Origin: Acidaminobacter sp. JC074
GTDB lineage: Bacteria > Bacillota > Clostridia > Peptostreptococcales > Acidaminobacteraceae
Length of the DNA: 64,000 nt
Reading direction: 5' to 3'
Assembly: GCF_022496765.1 (NCBI RefSeq)
Contig: NZ_VANV01000004.1
Location: 186,001 to 250,000 of the forward strand
The position numbers and the translations under genes were made by a program. Numbering within the stretch: position 1 is the stretch's first letter; every line of letters begins with the position of its first letter. The notes beneath the pieces were generated by a model that searched no databases, was not told the origin of the DNA, and worked only from the letters and a program-made list of their open reading frames with translations. Positions 53,712-61,857 of the stretch are shown piece after piece.

Positions 53712-53777
53712 ACTAGATGTAGTAAGGTTAACCGATTGAAATAACACGTTTTGATATACTCATGAAAGGAGTTTATT

Positions 53778-54788
53778 ATGTTAAAAAGATTTATGATTTT
53801 AGTATTGTCATTTGTAATGTTGCTCTCAAGTGTACCAGCATTTGCTGAAACAAATGACGATTTGATTAAGAAGGTTGAAAAGTATGGTTTTGATTACACT
53901 TATGAGAAGTACCTAAACATTCTGCCTTTTGAAATGGTGGAAAAAGATAAAGAAGCTGCAAGAGGATTATTTAATGAGATTGGTTATGCTTTCTTTAGAA
54001 ATGACTTAGAAAAGGCTAGAGAACTTTTAGATGAGTTTTATGGTATCATTTCTAAGTACTGGATGAATTCAAAGACCTTGAATGTACTTTTACCACTTGA
54101 TGAGATGTTAAAAGAAGGTGGTCAGCTAATAACGCCAGAAGATGAAAAATCCTTAAGAGATGCATATAAGAAGCTTGCAGAAATAAGAAATAAGAAAGAC
54201 TTTGAAGCTTACTTTAAGCAAATTCAAGAAATATACAATGACTTTTATGATGTACTTGCTAAATCAATTGGTGATGTAAACAATGAATTGCAATTGGTTC
54301 AATACATCAAGGGTGCTGATAAACTGACAATTAAAGATTTATCCAACTATAACTTTAATGATTATTTAGAAATTTTACCTTTCGATTTAAACGATTCAGA
54401 TTATGCAAAAGGTAAAAAAATCTTCAAGGATATCATTGACCATCTTAAGGCGAATGAAGACAAAGAAGCTAAGATTGATGTAGAGAAGTTAAATGATATT
54501 CTAGCACCTTATTGGATCAAGGATAAGACATTTAAGGCTTTATTGCCTCATGAATCTTATCAATACAAGGCTATCAATCATTTTTCAAGAAAGGGACAAA
54601 TGGCCATGTTTGATGCATATAAGAAGGCTCAAGATGCATTTAAAGCAGTGAAGGAATCAAAGGAAATCTCAGACGAATTATATGATGAGTACTTTGAAGC
54701 AATCAATGATTATTACAAAGTATTTGGTCAACAAATAAGAGAGTACTATGGTGATTTCTTCGAAGAAGTTGTCTTCATCCGCTCTTAA
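53778..54788 (+). CDS. Secreted two-repeat helical protein of unknown family
   Basis: 336-aa protein with a signal peptide cleaved near AFA-ET (23/24). The mature protein is two ~130-residue repeats, at about 40-165 and 192-325. Each begins YLNILPFE / YLEILPFD, has a YWMNSKTLNVLLPLDE / YWIKDKTFKALLPHES stretch in the middle and ends in helical DAYKKL/DAYKKA plus YNDFYDVLAKSI/YYKVFGQQI. Predicted all-alpha. I do not recognise the family. The same repeats form the membrane-anchored protein at 57111. RBS AAAGGAG; first gene behind operator 2. Confidence 0.75.
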   Translation: MLKRFMILVLSFVMLLSSVPAFAETNDDLIKKVEKYGFDYTYEKYLNILPFEMVEKDKEAARGLFNEIGYAFFRNDLEKARELLDEFYGIISKYWMNSKTLNVLLPLDEMLKEGGQLITPEDEKSLRDAYKKLAEIRNKKDFEAYFKQIQEIYNDFYDVLAKSIGDVNNELQLVQYIKGADKLTIKDLSNYNFNDYLEILPFDLNDSDYAKGKKIFKDIIDHLKANEDKEAKIDVEKLNDILAPYWIKDKTFKALLPHESYQYKAINHFSRKGQMAMFDAYKKAQDAFKAVKESKEISDELYDEYFEAINDYYKVFGQQIREYYGDFFEEVVFIRS

Positions 54789-54794
54789 CAGTCT

Positions 54795-54823
54795 AGCCAC
54801 TATGCAATAGTATAGTGGCTTTT
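54795..54823 (+). terminator. Attenuator-like hairpin between repeat-protein and pseudo-radical-SAM genes
   Basis: AGCCACTAT, 8-nt loop, ATAGTGGCT, then TTT. The T-run is short, so read-through into the next gene is likely; it may lower downstream expression. Confidence 0.6.
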
Positions 54824-54837
54824 AAAGAAAGGAAGAA

Positions 54838-55875
54838 TTGTTGAATAATTTCTATAGACCATCATTGGTTTCAAAAGAGGAAACCTTAGACCTACTGATC
54901 ATTAAAGTATCTGACAAGCCAATAAAAATGGAAGACCGATACGGTATACCAGATGATTTGTTTTCTTTAGCTGCTGCGACACCAACTTGGGTAAAAGTAA
55001 TCCTTGTTGACATGACAATTGGGATGACGATAGATTACAGTTTAAAAGCTGATTTAGTAATCATCTTAACAGATGAATTTTCGCTTACTCATGCATATAA
55101 TATTTCTGATAAATTTAGATTACTGGGTAAATTAACCATATTATCTGGACAGGTATTAGATGAAGCTTCTGCTTTAGATCACTCAGACAGTATCGTTTTA
55201 GGGAACTTTGCAGACATTTTGGAGGAAACTTTATTAGACTACAATAAAGAAGGCATAAAATCAAAATACACATGTACAACTTCAACTCTTAGGCCTTATC
55301 CTTCAGATATTATTCCAGCATCTTATTACAATTACACTTGGAGTATAGTCCTATCTAGAGATGGCTTTTATAGACCGATTGATGATATTGTCGATGAGAT
55401 CCTAACCTGTGGTACTGATTTTATTGAGTTGATTACAGATGATAATCAATATAAAATTGAAATTCTTGATCGAATTAGAGAGCTAGACATCATTTGGTTT
55501 TCGCGCGTAGGCATGACTTTTTTCGATAATATGCAAATGGTAAGAACTTCTATAGATAGCGGATTACGTTATATAATTGTTGATCTTGATGACAAGGAGC
55601 TACAAACCAGTATGGATAGCTTATATCATGTGATTGCCTATCTTCATGAATATGATGTAAAGATAAGTTTGATGATACATACTCAAATTACTAAACCCGA
55701 TATAGAAGTCTTATATGACTACGTCTTAGATCTTTATAGCCGTTCTTTGGATTCGATTTATTGGTTAGGCTGTGGCAAACACATAGATTTATATGATTAT
55801 GTGAATCTTAAGGTGATAAAAAGAGATTACGATTGGAAGACTAGGTGGGGGTCTTATCAGAGTTATGATTACTAA
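54838..55875 (+). CDS. Radical SAM paralogue lacking the 4Fe-4S loop (predicted pseudoenzyme)
   Basis: 345-aa protein, TTG start (54838 or 54841) after AAGGAAG. It aligns along its length with the radical SAM protein at 51573: LFSLAAATPTWVKV vs IFSLAACSPEWATI, LRPYPSDIIPASYYNYTWSI vs LKPYPTDIIPTEVYDYSWTV, and IDDIVDEI vs IQDIVEEI. Where the active paralogue has SRGCPNKCSYC plus the following strand, this protein reads SRDGFYRP: about 15 residues including all three cluster cysteines are gone, without disturbing the frame. It therefore cannot bind the cluster and is probably a regulatory or scaffolding partner, or a heterodimer subunit. Shares the operon of the secreted repeat protein. Confidence 0.85.
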   Translation: MLNNFYRPSLVSKEETLDLLIIKVSDKPIKMEDRYGIPDDLFSLAAATPTWVKVILVDMTIGMTIDYSLKADLVIILTDEFSLTHAYNISDKFRLLGKLTILSGQVLDEASALDHSDSIVLGNFADILEETLLDYNKEGIKSKYTCTTSTLRPYPSDIIPASYYNYTWSIVLSRDGFYRPIDDIVDEILTCGTDFIELITDDNQYKIEILDRIRELDIIWFSRVGMTFFDNMQMVRTSIDSGLRYIIVDLDDKELQTSMDSLYHVIAYLHEYDVKISLMIHTQITKPDIEVLYDYVLDLYSRSLDSIYWLGCGKHIDLYDYVNLKVIKRDYDWKTRWGSYQSYDY

Positions 55876-55904
55876 AAAAACAAAGAATCAAGTTGATCCT
55901 TTGT
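55873..55904 (-). terminator. Terminator of the MerR operon (minus strand)
   Basis: On the minus strand ACAAAGGATCA, loop ACT, TGATTCTTTGT (one mismatch), then seven T. Confidence 0.8.
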
Positions 55905-55908
55905 CTAG

Positions 55909-56688
55909 TTATTCGAGAATTTGTATTTGATACTCTGCAATGTATGATGCATCAGTAATGATAGAAGTTGGGTCAATCTTTAATAAAAGCTTGTCTGCAC
56001 CATGAATATTATTATCATACATATATGTCATCATTTCCTCATATCTTACGTCATATTCTTCGTCTTTAGAAATTTTAAAACGATAACATAAATATGGCGC
56101 TTTTGGAAAAGAAGTATAAGGCATCTTGTATCGGTCTGGCTTATCAATAAAGCCATGTATTTTACTGCTGTCTGTAAAAATGTAATAGTCTTCTTTTTTA
56201 TAGATATTGGTCATATCCACACCTTTACTTGAAAAGAGATCATAAAGCTCTTTTATAGAGAGTTTCGCTTCATATGAATCTTCACTGATATGATAAACAT
56301 GTCTTGTATTGATCTTTCTAATTTCGAAAACATGATCCTTATCTGTGATACTTTTTAGAGTATTCTTTCTCATTTGGATTTCCTTCTGAATTTTTATCAG
56401 TTTTTCGATTTCTGCTTTTAAAAGATCTTCTGACTGATTTAAGGCAGACTCATATGTTTTAACATTGAAATCATCTAGTAGTTGCTTCAGTTCTTTAATT
56501 GGGATTTTACTGTCTCTTAGTAGCATCAGAATATTGTATTTTATGAGTTGGTCAGAGTCGTACAAGCGATAGCCTTTTTCATTGATTTCAGCAGGCTCGA
56601 TAAGGCCCTCTTTCTCATAATATCTGATGTTAAATGTAGATGTATCTAAAAATCTTGCCAGTTCTCCGATTGTTAATAAATCTCTCAT
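55909..56688 (-). CDS. MerR-family transcriptional regulator (proposed master of the 51-62 kb regulon)
   Basis: 259-aa regulator: winged HTH (about 4-70; TSTFNIRYYEKEGLIEP and GYRLYDSDQLIKY), a coiled-coil helix (about 80-115) and a C-terminal GyrI-like effector domain (about 120-259). RBS AAGGAAG. Second gene of a two-gene minus-strand operon after a 91-aa membrane protein. Its promoter and four others nearby share a MerR-type operator with 19-bp spacer, so it very likely activates all five, including its own. The ligand is unknown; effector domains of this type bind lipophilic cations, antibiotics or metabolites. Confidence 0.85.
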   Translation of the reverse strand: MRDLLTIGELARFLDTSTFNIRYYEKEGLIEPAEINEKGYRLYDSDQLIKYNILMLLRDSKIPIKELKQLLDDFNVKTYESALNQSEDLLKAEIEKLIKIQKEIQMRKNTLKSITDKDHVFEIRKINTRHVYHISEDSYEAKLSIKELYDLFSSKGVDMTNIYKKEDYYIFTDSSKIHGFIDKPDRYKMPYTSFPKAPYLCYRFKISKDEEYDVRYEEMMTYMYDNNIHGADKLLLKIDPTSIITDASYIAEYQIQILE

Positions 56689-56700
56689 TTTATTCTTCCT

Positions 56701-56976
56701 TTATAAATAATAGAACAAGTACATCAACTTGATGATTAAAGGTTCAGCTAGTACATAAAGCCCACCCAATAACCATATGGAACAGGTTATATAGTAGAGT
56801 ATAGGGTTAGCATCTCTTGAAACATCTTCAAGTATGAAGGCATAGCCGGACTGTAAATCTTGTATGGCCCATGTTAAATAAAGTATACCAAATAAAATAG
56901 GCATATCAAATATAGTAGCAGTAATAACCATCAAAAGCCCAAGTATAGCCAAAATCTTTGTTTCACCTATGTTCAT
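56701..56976 (-). CDS. 91-aa membrane protein co-transcribed with MerR
   Basis: Three hydrophobic helices (about 7-25, 27-45, 60-90) with a short polar loop (EDVSRDANP). No family recognised. It is the first gene of the regulator operon, 12 bp before the MerR gene, behind operator 4. Co-expression with the sensor suggests a role in signal uptake, immunity or tuning. Confidence 0.7.
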   Translation of the reverse strand: MNIGETKILAILGLLMVITATIFDMPILFGILYLTWAIQDLQSGYAFILEDVSRDANPILYYITCSIWLLGGLYVLAEPLIIKLMYLFYYL

Positions 56977-56999
56977 ATAATCACAACCTTTCTTTCTTT

Positions 57000-57030
57000 A
57001 TCATACAGGTTAGAGTCGCTTTAAGCTCAA
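57000..57030 (-). promoter_or_regulatory. MerR-type operator/promoter 4 (autoregulation of the MerR operon)
   Basis: Minus strand: -35 TTGAGC (57030-57025), 19-bp spacer with core TTAAAGCGACTCTAA, -10 TATGAT (57005-57000). Divergent from operator 3 just 26 bp away. Confidence 0.8.
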
Positions 57031-57055
57031 GTCTCAATATTCAAGTTTTCTATAT

Positions 57056-57086
57056 TTGACATTACAGTTGCTCTAAGGTCTATACT
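57056..57086 (+). promoter_or_regulatory. MerR-type operator/promoter 3 (repeat paralogue/Rieske operon)
   Basis: -35 TTGACA (57056-57061), 19-bp spacer with core TTACAGTTGCTCTAA, -10 TATACT (57081-57086). Confidence 0.88.
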
Positions 57087-57110
57087 CTTAATTAGTAAAG
57101 AGGAGGCATT

Positions 57111-57947
57111 ATGTTAGAAAAATTAAAACCATTTCTATTGGCTGTTGTGATTGCAATAGTTATACAAACCATTACTTTTTTTGTACCGGATTATAACAGT
57201 GGTGAGAATCAAGAAAAAGAGCAAGTAATCATCGAAGAGATTAGAAAATCTATTGACTATGAGGCTTATCTTAAAGCCTTGCCATTCAGTTTAGGTATTG
57301 AAGACAAAGAGGCTCTTGAAGTCACTTTCGAAGAAATTGTAGATTTGTTTAACGTAGGAAAGAAGGATCAAGTAAAAGGTAAACTGGATGAAATTGAACA
57401 AGTTCTAGATAAGTACTGGTATTCAGAAGATTATTTATCAAAGCTTGTTGATATAGAAATCGATGATCAGTTTCTATTATACGAGGATGCTGAAAACTTA
57501 AAGAAACTGAAGGAAAAAATCTTCTTAGATAGACCGATTGACAAGAATACCTTATTTAAATCTGTTGGCTTATTTTATGAAAAATATTATGAAAGCCTCA
57601 ATAATCTCTATAGCACTTATAGAGATGAGATAAAAAACAATCAGTTGATTGTTCTTGAGCTTGAAGATAAGATCATTAAGAAAATTAAAGCACCTACAGT
57701 TACTGAGGTTGATTATGATTATGAGACTTTTTTAAACTCAAGGTTATTTATGATGACTGATGAGGTATATACAAATATGTATGATGACTTTATGAAAGCC
57801 AAATTAAAAGGTGATCAAGATGCTATTAAAGAGATGCATGAAAGGATGAAAGACTTTTGGTTCGACAAAGATATAAAAAAGAGTTTTCTACCCATTGAGA
57901 CATATAAGTTAACATTCTCTGCTTTCAAAGAAGCAGATGTGAAATGA
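57111..57947 (+). CDS. Membrane-anchored paralogue of the secreted repeat protein, ended by an in-frame TGA
   Basis: 278 aa to the first stop. An uncleaved-looking N-terminal helix (about 8-26) anchors two helical repeats like those of the protein at 53778: EAYLKALPF (51-59) with KYWYSEDYL, and ETFLNSRLF with DFWFDKDIKKSFLPIETY (248-265). The second repeat stops early at TGA 57945-57947, about 55 residues before the paralogue's end. The frame continues open for 56 further codons with matching sequence, so the gene looks interrupted by a single nonsense codon. RBS GAGGAGG. First gene behind operator 3. Confidence 0.78.
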   Translation: MLEKLKPFLLAVVIAIVIQTITFFVPDYNSGENQEKEQVIIEEIRKSIDYEAYLKALPFSLGIEDKEALEVTFEEIVDLFNVGKKDQVKGKLDEIEQVLDKYWYSEDYLSKLVDIEIDDQFLLYEDAENLKKLKEKIFLDRPIDKNTLFKSVGLFYEKYYESLNNLYSTYRDEIKNNQLIVLELEDKIIKKIKAPTVTEVDYDYETFLNSRLFMMTDEVYTNMYDDFMKAKLKGDQDAIKEMHERMKDFWFDKDIKKSFLPIETYKLTFSAFKEADVK

Positions 57948-58118
57948 TTAGAGGACTTATATCAGGCCTATGATAGCGAGAATGAAGATGTGATCTCTAT
58001 GTTAGAAAGTTTGATCTTATTTAATACTCAAATAGGCAAATCACAGAAAGAGGTGTTTGCTGACTATTATAAACCTTATGCTTTAGAACAGTTTTTAGTA
58101 GACAAGGAGGATGAATGA
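57948..58118 (+). pseudogene. In-frame continuation of the repeat protein after the TGA
   Basis: 56 codons in the same frame directly after TGA 57945. They encode LEDLYQAYDSENEDVISMLE and then SLILFNTQIGKSQKEVFADY, matching the end of the second repeat in the paralogue. The frame closes with GAATGATG, its stop overlapping the Rieske ATG (58115), as if translation was once coupled. Either a recent nonsense mutation, a sequencing error or recoding. Confidence 0.7.
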
Positions 58119-59215
58119 TGTATAAGTTACCATTAGAGGCCTACACAAGTGAATCGTGGTTTAAAAACGAACAAGAAAAGATTTTTTCAAACACATGGCA
58201 GTTTGTAGGATTTATAGAGGATTTTAAAGAAACTGGTGACCATAAATGTGTAAACTTCGGCGATCTTCATCTGATGGTTGTTTTAGGAGAAGATAAAAAA
58301 CTTTCGGCCCTTCATACAGCATGCTGTCATAGAGGCAACCGTTTAAAAGAGGTTCAGGGTAATAAGATTATTTGTCCTTATCATAGGTGGGCATATGATT
58401 TAAAGGGTCAGTTAATCGCAGCACCTGAATCAAGAGAGTTGCACGAATTTAATAAAGAAGATATACACCTAGTAAGAGGCTCGGTAGTAAGATGGAAAAC
58501 ACTTGTTTTTGCCCATCCAAAAGAAGATGCACCAGATTTTTATGAACATGTATCAGAACTTGAAAACTTTATGGGTCCTCATAAACCAGAATTATTAGAA
58601 GAATACCATGATGAAAATAACGTCTATCTTGCTCACTGCAATTGGAAGTTATTCTGTGAAAATTATATGGATGGTTACCACCTGCCTTACTTGCATTCAG
58701 AGACCCTTTACATGTATGACCACAGCAAGCAAGTATCGAGATATGCTGGAGACCACTGGGCTTTCTATGAACCACTTACAAAGGATTATGAAAACAATAT
58801 TGGCAAGTACGGTTATGAAGCTATAGACCATATTCCTAAAGAAAAACTAGGAGCTTATGTTCATCTACTTTTTCCTAATCTAGGTATCACGGAATCGGAA
58901 TCTACTTGGACAGTGCTTCAGATCCTGCCATTAGAGGTTAATAAAACACTTTTGATTTTTAGGTCTAAAGTCATGCCATCTTATAAGAATAAATCTTGGT
59001 TTAAAAAGAAAGAGAAAAAGCCTATTGAAGTGAGTGACTTTAATGAGCCATTGAAGTCATATGATTTTATGATTGAAGACATGTATGTGTGTGAACAAAT
59101 TCAAAAGAATATGGAAAACAAGACTTTTACAACAGGCCCACTACATGAGACTAAAGAAGCTTCATTTGAAGGCTTTCACGATGTCATTTTACAATATATG
59201 AACCATGCCAGATGA
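58115..59215 (+). CDS. Rieske non-haem iron oxygenase, alpha-subunit type
   Basis: 366-aa protein. The N-terminal Rieske domain has the 2Fe-2S ligands Cys70/His72 in CCHRGN and Cys87/His90 in CPYHRW. The C-terminal catalytic domain has the mononuclear iron motif NWKLFCENYMDGYHLPYLH (His189, His194, bridging-type Asp186) with a later acidic ligand probably in MIEDMYV. Family members hydroxylate or demethylate aromatic or quaternary-ammonium compounds using O2 and a reductase. No reductase gene is nearby. An O2-dependent enzyme is unexpected in an apparently anaerobic background. RBS AAGGAGG lies inside the readthrough frame upstream. Confidence 0.88.
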   Translation: MMYKLPLEAYTSESWFKNEQEKIFSNTWQFVGFIEDFKETGDHKCVNFGDLHLMVVLGEDKKLSALHTACCHRGNRLKEVQGNKIICPYHRWAYDLKGQLIAAPESRELHEFNKEDIHLVRGSVVRWKTLVFAHPKEDAPDFYEHVSELENFMGPHKPELLEEYHDENNVYLAHCNWKLFCENYMDGYHLPYLHSETLYMYDHSKQVSRYAGDHWAFYEPLTKDYENNIGKYGYEAIDHIPKEKLGAYVHLLFPNLGITESESTWTVLQILPLEVNKTLLIFRSKVMPSYKNKSWFKKKEKKPIEVSDFNEPLKSYDFMIEDMYVCEQIQKNMENKTFTTGPLHETKEASFEGFHDVILQYMNHAR

Positions 59216-59242
59216 AAATCTGTTTTTTTTCTTTTTTGAGTC

Positions 59243-59273
59243 TTGACCTTATAGTCACTCTAAGATGTAATCT
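59243..59273 (+). promoter_or_regulatory. MerR-type operator/promoter 5 (metK-MATE operon)
   Basis: -35 TTGACC (59243-59248), 19-bp spacer with core TTATAGTCACTCTAA, -10 TAATCT (59268-59273). Only about 30 nt separate the -10 from the metK ATG, leaving no room for a SAM riboswitch. Confidence 0.9.
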
Positions 59274-59303
59274 TATGTTAACAAAGAACTTAAGGAGAAT
59301 TTT

Positions 59304-60491
59304 ATGAGAAGATTATTTACATCAGAGTCAGTAACTGAGGGGCACCCAGATAAGATATGTGACCAAATTTCAGATGCCATTTTAGATGCCATTTTAAATC
59401 AAGACCCTCAAGCGAGAGTCGCTTGTGAAACCGCTGTTACAACTGGTATGGTTTTGGTCATGGGAGAAATCACGACCAATTGTTATGTGGACATTAAAGC
59501 CATCGTTAGACAAACCATTAGAGAAATCGGTTACGATGATCCTGACTTTGGTTTTGATTATAAATCATGTGCCGTACTTGTCGCTCTTGACGAACAATCA
59601 CCTGACATAGCTATGGGGGTAGACCAAGCATTAGAAACAAGGTCAAAAGAAGACATCAAAGATATTGGTGCAGGTGACCAGGGGATGATGATTGGTTATG
59701 CCTGTAAGGAAACAGAAGAAATGATGCCTTTACCAATTGCCTTATCTCATAGGCTAGCCAAGAGATTATCAGAAGTAAGAAAAGATGGTACACTTGAATA
59801 TTTAAGACCAGATGGCAAGACCCAGGTAACTGTTGAGTATGAGGACGGTAAGGCAAGTAGAATCGATACCATTGTTATTTCTACCCAACACGATGATGGT
59901 ATAGAACATGACATGATTGACAAAGATTTGATATTTACCGTTATTAAACCTGTTATACCAAATGAATTGATTGATTTAAATACCAAGATTTTGATCAATC
60001 CAACTGGCAGATTTGTTATTGGTGGTCCAGTTGGTGATGCTGGCTTAACTGGTAGAAAGATCATTGTTGATACTTATGGAGGCTATGCCTCACATGGCGG
60101 TGGGGCTTTTTCAGGAAAGGACCCAACGAAAGTAGACAGATCTGGTGCTTACATGGCAAGGTATATAGCTAAAAATGTAGTTGCTGCAGGACTTGCAGAA
60201 AAGTTAGAAATTGAAGTATCTTATGCCATTGGTGTCAAAACGCCTATTTCAATTTATGTCAACACATTTGGAACAGGTAAACTAGAGGATGATTTAATTG
60301 TTTCACTGATTAAGAGCGTCTTTGATTTATCTCCAGGCGGTATCATTAGAACACTGGATTTAAGAAGACCGATTTACAGGCAAACAGCTGCTTATGGTCA
60401 CTTTGGTAGAAGCGATGTTAGCTTACCTTGGGAACAAATAGACAAGGTAGAAGAACTGATAAGACAAGCAGATTTATATAGAAAGATTTAA
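59304..60491 (+). CDS. metK: S-adenosylmethionine synthetase
   Basis: 395-aa complete enzyme making SAM from methionine and ATP. Signatures [32 protein letters not shown] and [19 protein letters not shown] are all intact. RBS TTAAGGAG. Unusually its promoter is a MerR-type site shared with the radical SAM and Rieske operons, and there is no riboswitch. One base separates it from the MATE exporter gene. This may be the cell's only metK or a second copy dedicated to the regulon; the window cannot tell. Confidence 0.97.
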   Translation: MRRLFTSESVTEGHPDKICDQISDAILDAILNQDPQARVACETAVTTGMVLVMGEITTNCYVDIKAIVRQTIREIGYDDPDFGFDYKSCAVLVALDEQSPDIAMGVDQALETRSKEDIKDIGAGDQGMMIGYACKETEEMMPLPIALSHRLAKRLSEVRKDGTLEYLRPDGKTQVTVEYEDGKASRIDTIVISTQHDDGIEHDMIDKDLIFTVIKPVIPNELIDLNTKILINPTGRFVIGGPVGDAGLTGRKIIVDTYGGYASHGGGAFSGKDPTKVDRSGAYMARYIAKNVVAAGLAEKLEIEVSYAIGVKTPISIYVNTFGTGKLEDDLIVSLIKSVFDLSPGGIIRTLDLRRPIYRQTAAYGHFGRSDVSLPWEQIDKVEELIRQADLYRKI

Positions 60492-60492
60492 G

Positions 60493-61857
60493 ATGAAAAC
60501 TTTTGAGAAATTATTAAAGATGACACCTTTAAAAGCCCTTTTCACATTAGGCATGCCATCTGTATTAAGGGCTTTAATAGATGAACTGAATTCAGTTATT
60601 GATGCTGTTTTTATGGGACAATACTTCGGAAGCCAGGCTGTGGCTTCCATGTCTATCATTTTCCCCTTTATGTTGTTACTCATTTCAATAGGCACCATAT
60701 TTTCAGCTGGTGCCATGATACTTATTGGTAAAAGCCTAGGTGCAAAAGATGTAAAAAAGGCCAATCAAACTTTTATGAATACAGTGGTTTTAACATTTAT
60801 AACGGGATGTATCGTAGGTATATTCTCCTATGTTATGATACCGCATATATTGTCTATGTTTGAAATAAGTCAGGCTACCAGGGAATTTTCACAAATATAC
60901 ATGGAGATCATCAGCTTAGGTATGCCAATTATGTTAATAAGTACTTTGCTGAATGAAATGTTATACACAGAAGGTCATTCAAAAATTTCTCTTTACTTAG
61001 CAGTTTTCCAACTTCTTGCCAATGTGATTATGAACTTTGTCTTTATTGGGATATTAAATTTAAGTGTGATGAGTATCGCCATTGCGACGCTTGTATCAAT
61101 GATTCTACAAATCTTTTTTATGGTTAAGTATATTCAATCAGACAAGGTGGCTTTGAAGATAGACTTTTCTTATGTTCATTTAGAATGGTCCTTTATTAAA
61201 AAAGTTGTACCACTTGGTATGCCAAGTTTTATGACCATGATATTACTTTCTATTACATTAGCTTTTGAATCCAAAGTGATATCATCCTTTGGACCAGATG
61301 CTTTATCGGTCCAGGCCATCACAGCTTATATCTTCTCTGCAACAGGCTCTGTTGCAAGTGGTATATTATCAGCAGCAGTCGTTTTAATGTCCTATTGTGT
61401 GGGTGCTAGAGATTATAGTAGATTTAAAAACCTCTTGAAGCAGTCTTTGGTTTTGGTTTCTTTATCAGCCTTGATACTGAATTTACCTATGATACTGAAC
61501 TCAAATGGGCTTGTGGCAATATTTACAGACTCAACAAGTGTTATGGCAAGTGCAAGAATACCAGCCTTGGTTTATGGCTATACAGCAACATTTATATTTA
61601 CAACAAATGTGTTTTTATATGTGATGACATTAGTTGAAATGGAGAATACCTCAACCATAATCTTTACACTTCAACAGTTAATCCTTTTTATGCCTCTTTT
61701 GCTCATCCTCAAAAACTTTGGTTTTAACCTAGCAGTAAGTGCTCAACCCATATCAGAAGTCATTGGTGGTATCATAACACTTTGTCTACTACCTAAACTT
61801 TATAAGAATATTTCTAATGTATTTCATGAAAAGAAAATTAGTGAGAATCTTGGGTAA
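60493..61857 (+). CDS. MATE-family efflux transporter
   Basis: 454-aa, 12-helix MATE transporter (first half IDAVFMGQYFGSQAVASMSI; second half VLMSYCVGARDYSRFK). It starts one base after the metK stop, so the two are translated from one message under operator 5. In the regulon context it probably exports the compound sensed by MerR or a product modified by the SAM-dependent enzymes. Only distantly similar to the MATE protein at 5324. Confidence 0.9.
   Translation: MKTFEKLLKMTPLKALFTLGMPSVLRALIDELNSVIDAVFMGQYFGSQAVASMSIIFPFMLLLISIGTIFSAGAMILIGKSLGAKDVKKANQTFMNTVVLTFITGCIVGIFSYVMIPHILSMFEISQATREFSQIYMEIISLGMPIMLISTLLNEMLYTEGHSKISLYLAVFQLLANVIMNFVFIGILNLSVMSIAIATLVSMILQIFFMVKYIQSDKVALKIDFSYVHLEWSFIKKVVPLGMPSFMTMILLSITLAFESKVISSFGPDALSVQAITAYIFSATGSVASGILSAAVVLMSYCVGARDYSRFKNLLKQSLVLVSLSALILNLPMILNSNGLVAIFTDSTSVMASARIPALVYGYTATFIFTTNVFLYVMTLVEMENTSTIIFTLQQLILFMPLLLILKNFGFNLAVSAQPISEVIGGIITLCLLPKLYKNISNVFHEKKISENLG

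Noticed and set aside
57945..57947. TGA read as tryptophan or selenocysteine in the repeat protein
   Set aside because: TGA is the normal stop of several intact genes here (for example at 13059, 16690 and 23406), and I could not see a convincing selenocysteine insertion hairpin directly after it. A nonsense mutation is simpler.
59274..59303. SAM riboswitch before metK
   Set aside because: Only about 30 nt lie between the -10 and the start codon, and no S-box elements are present.
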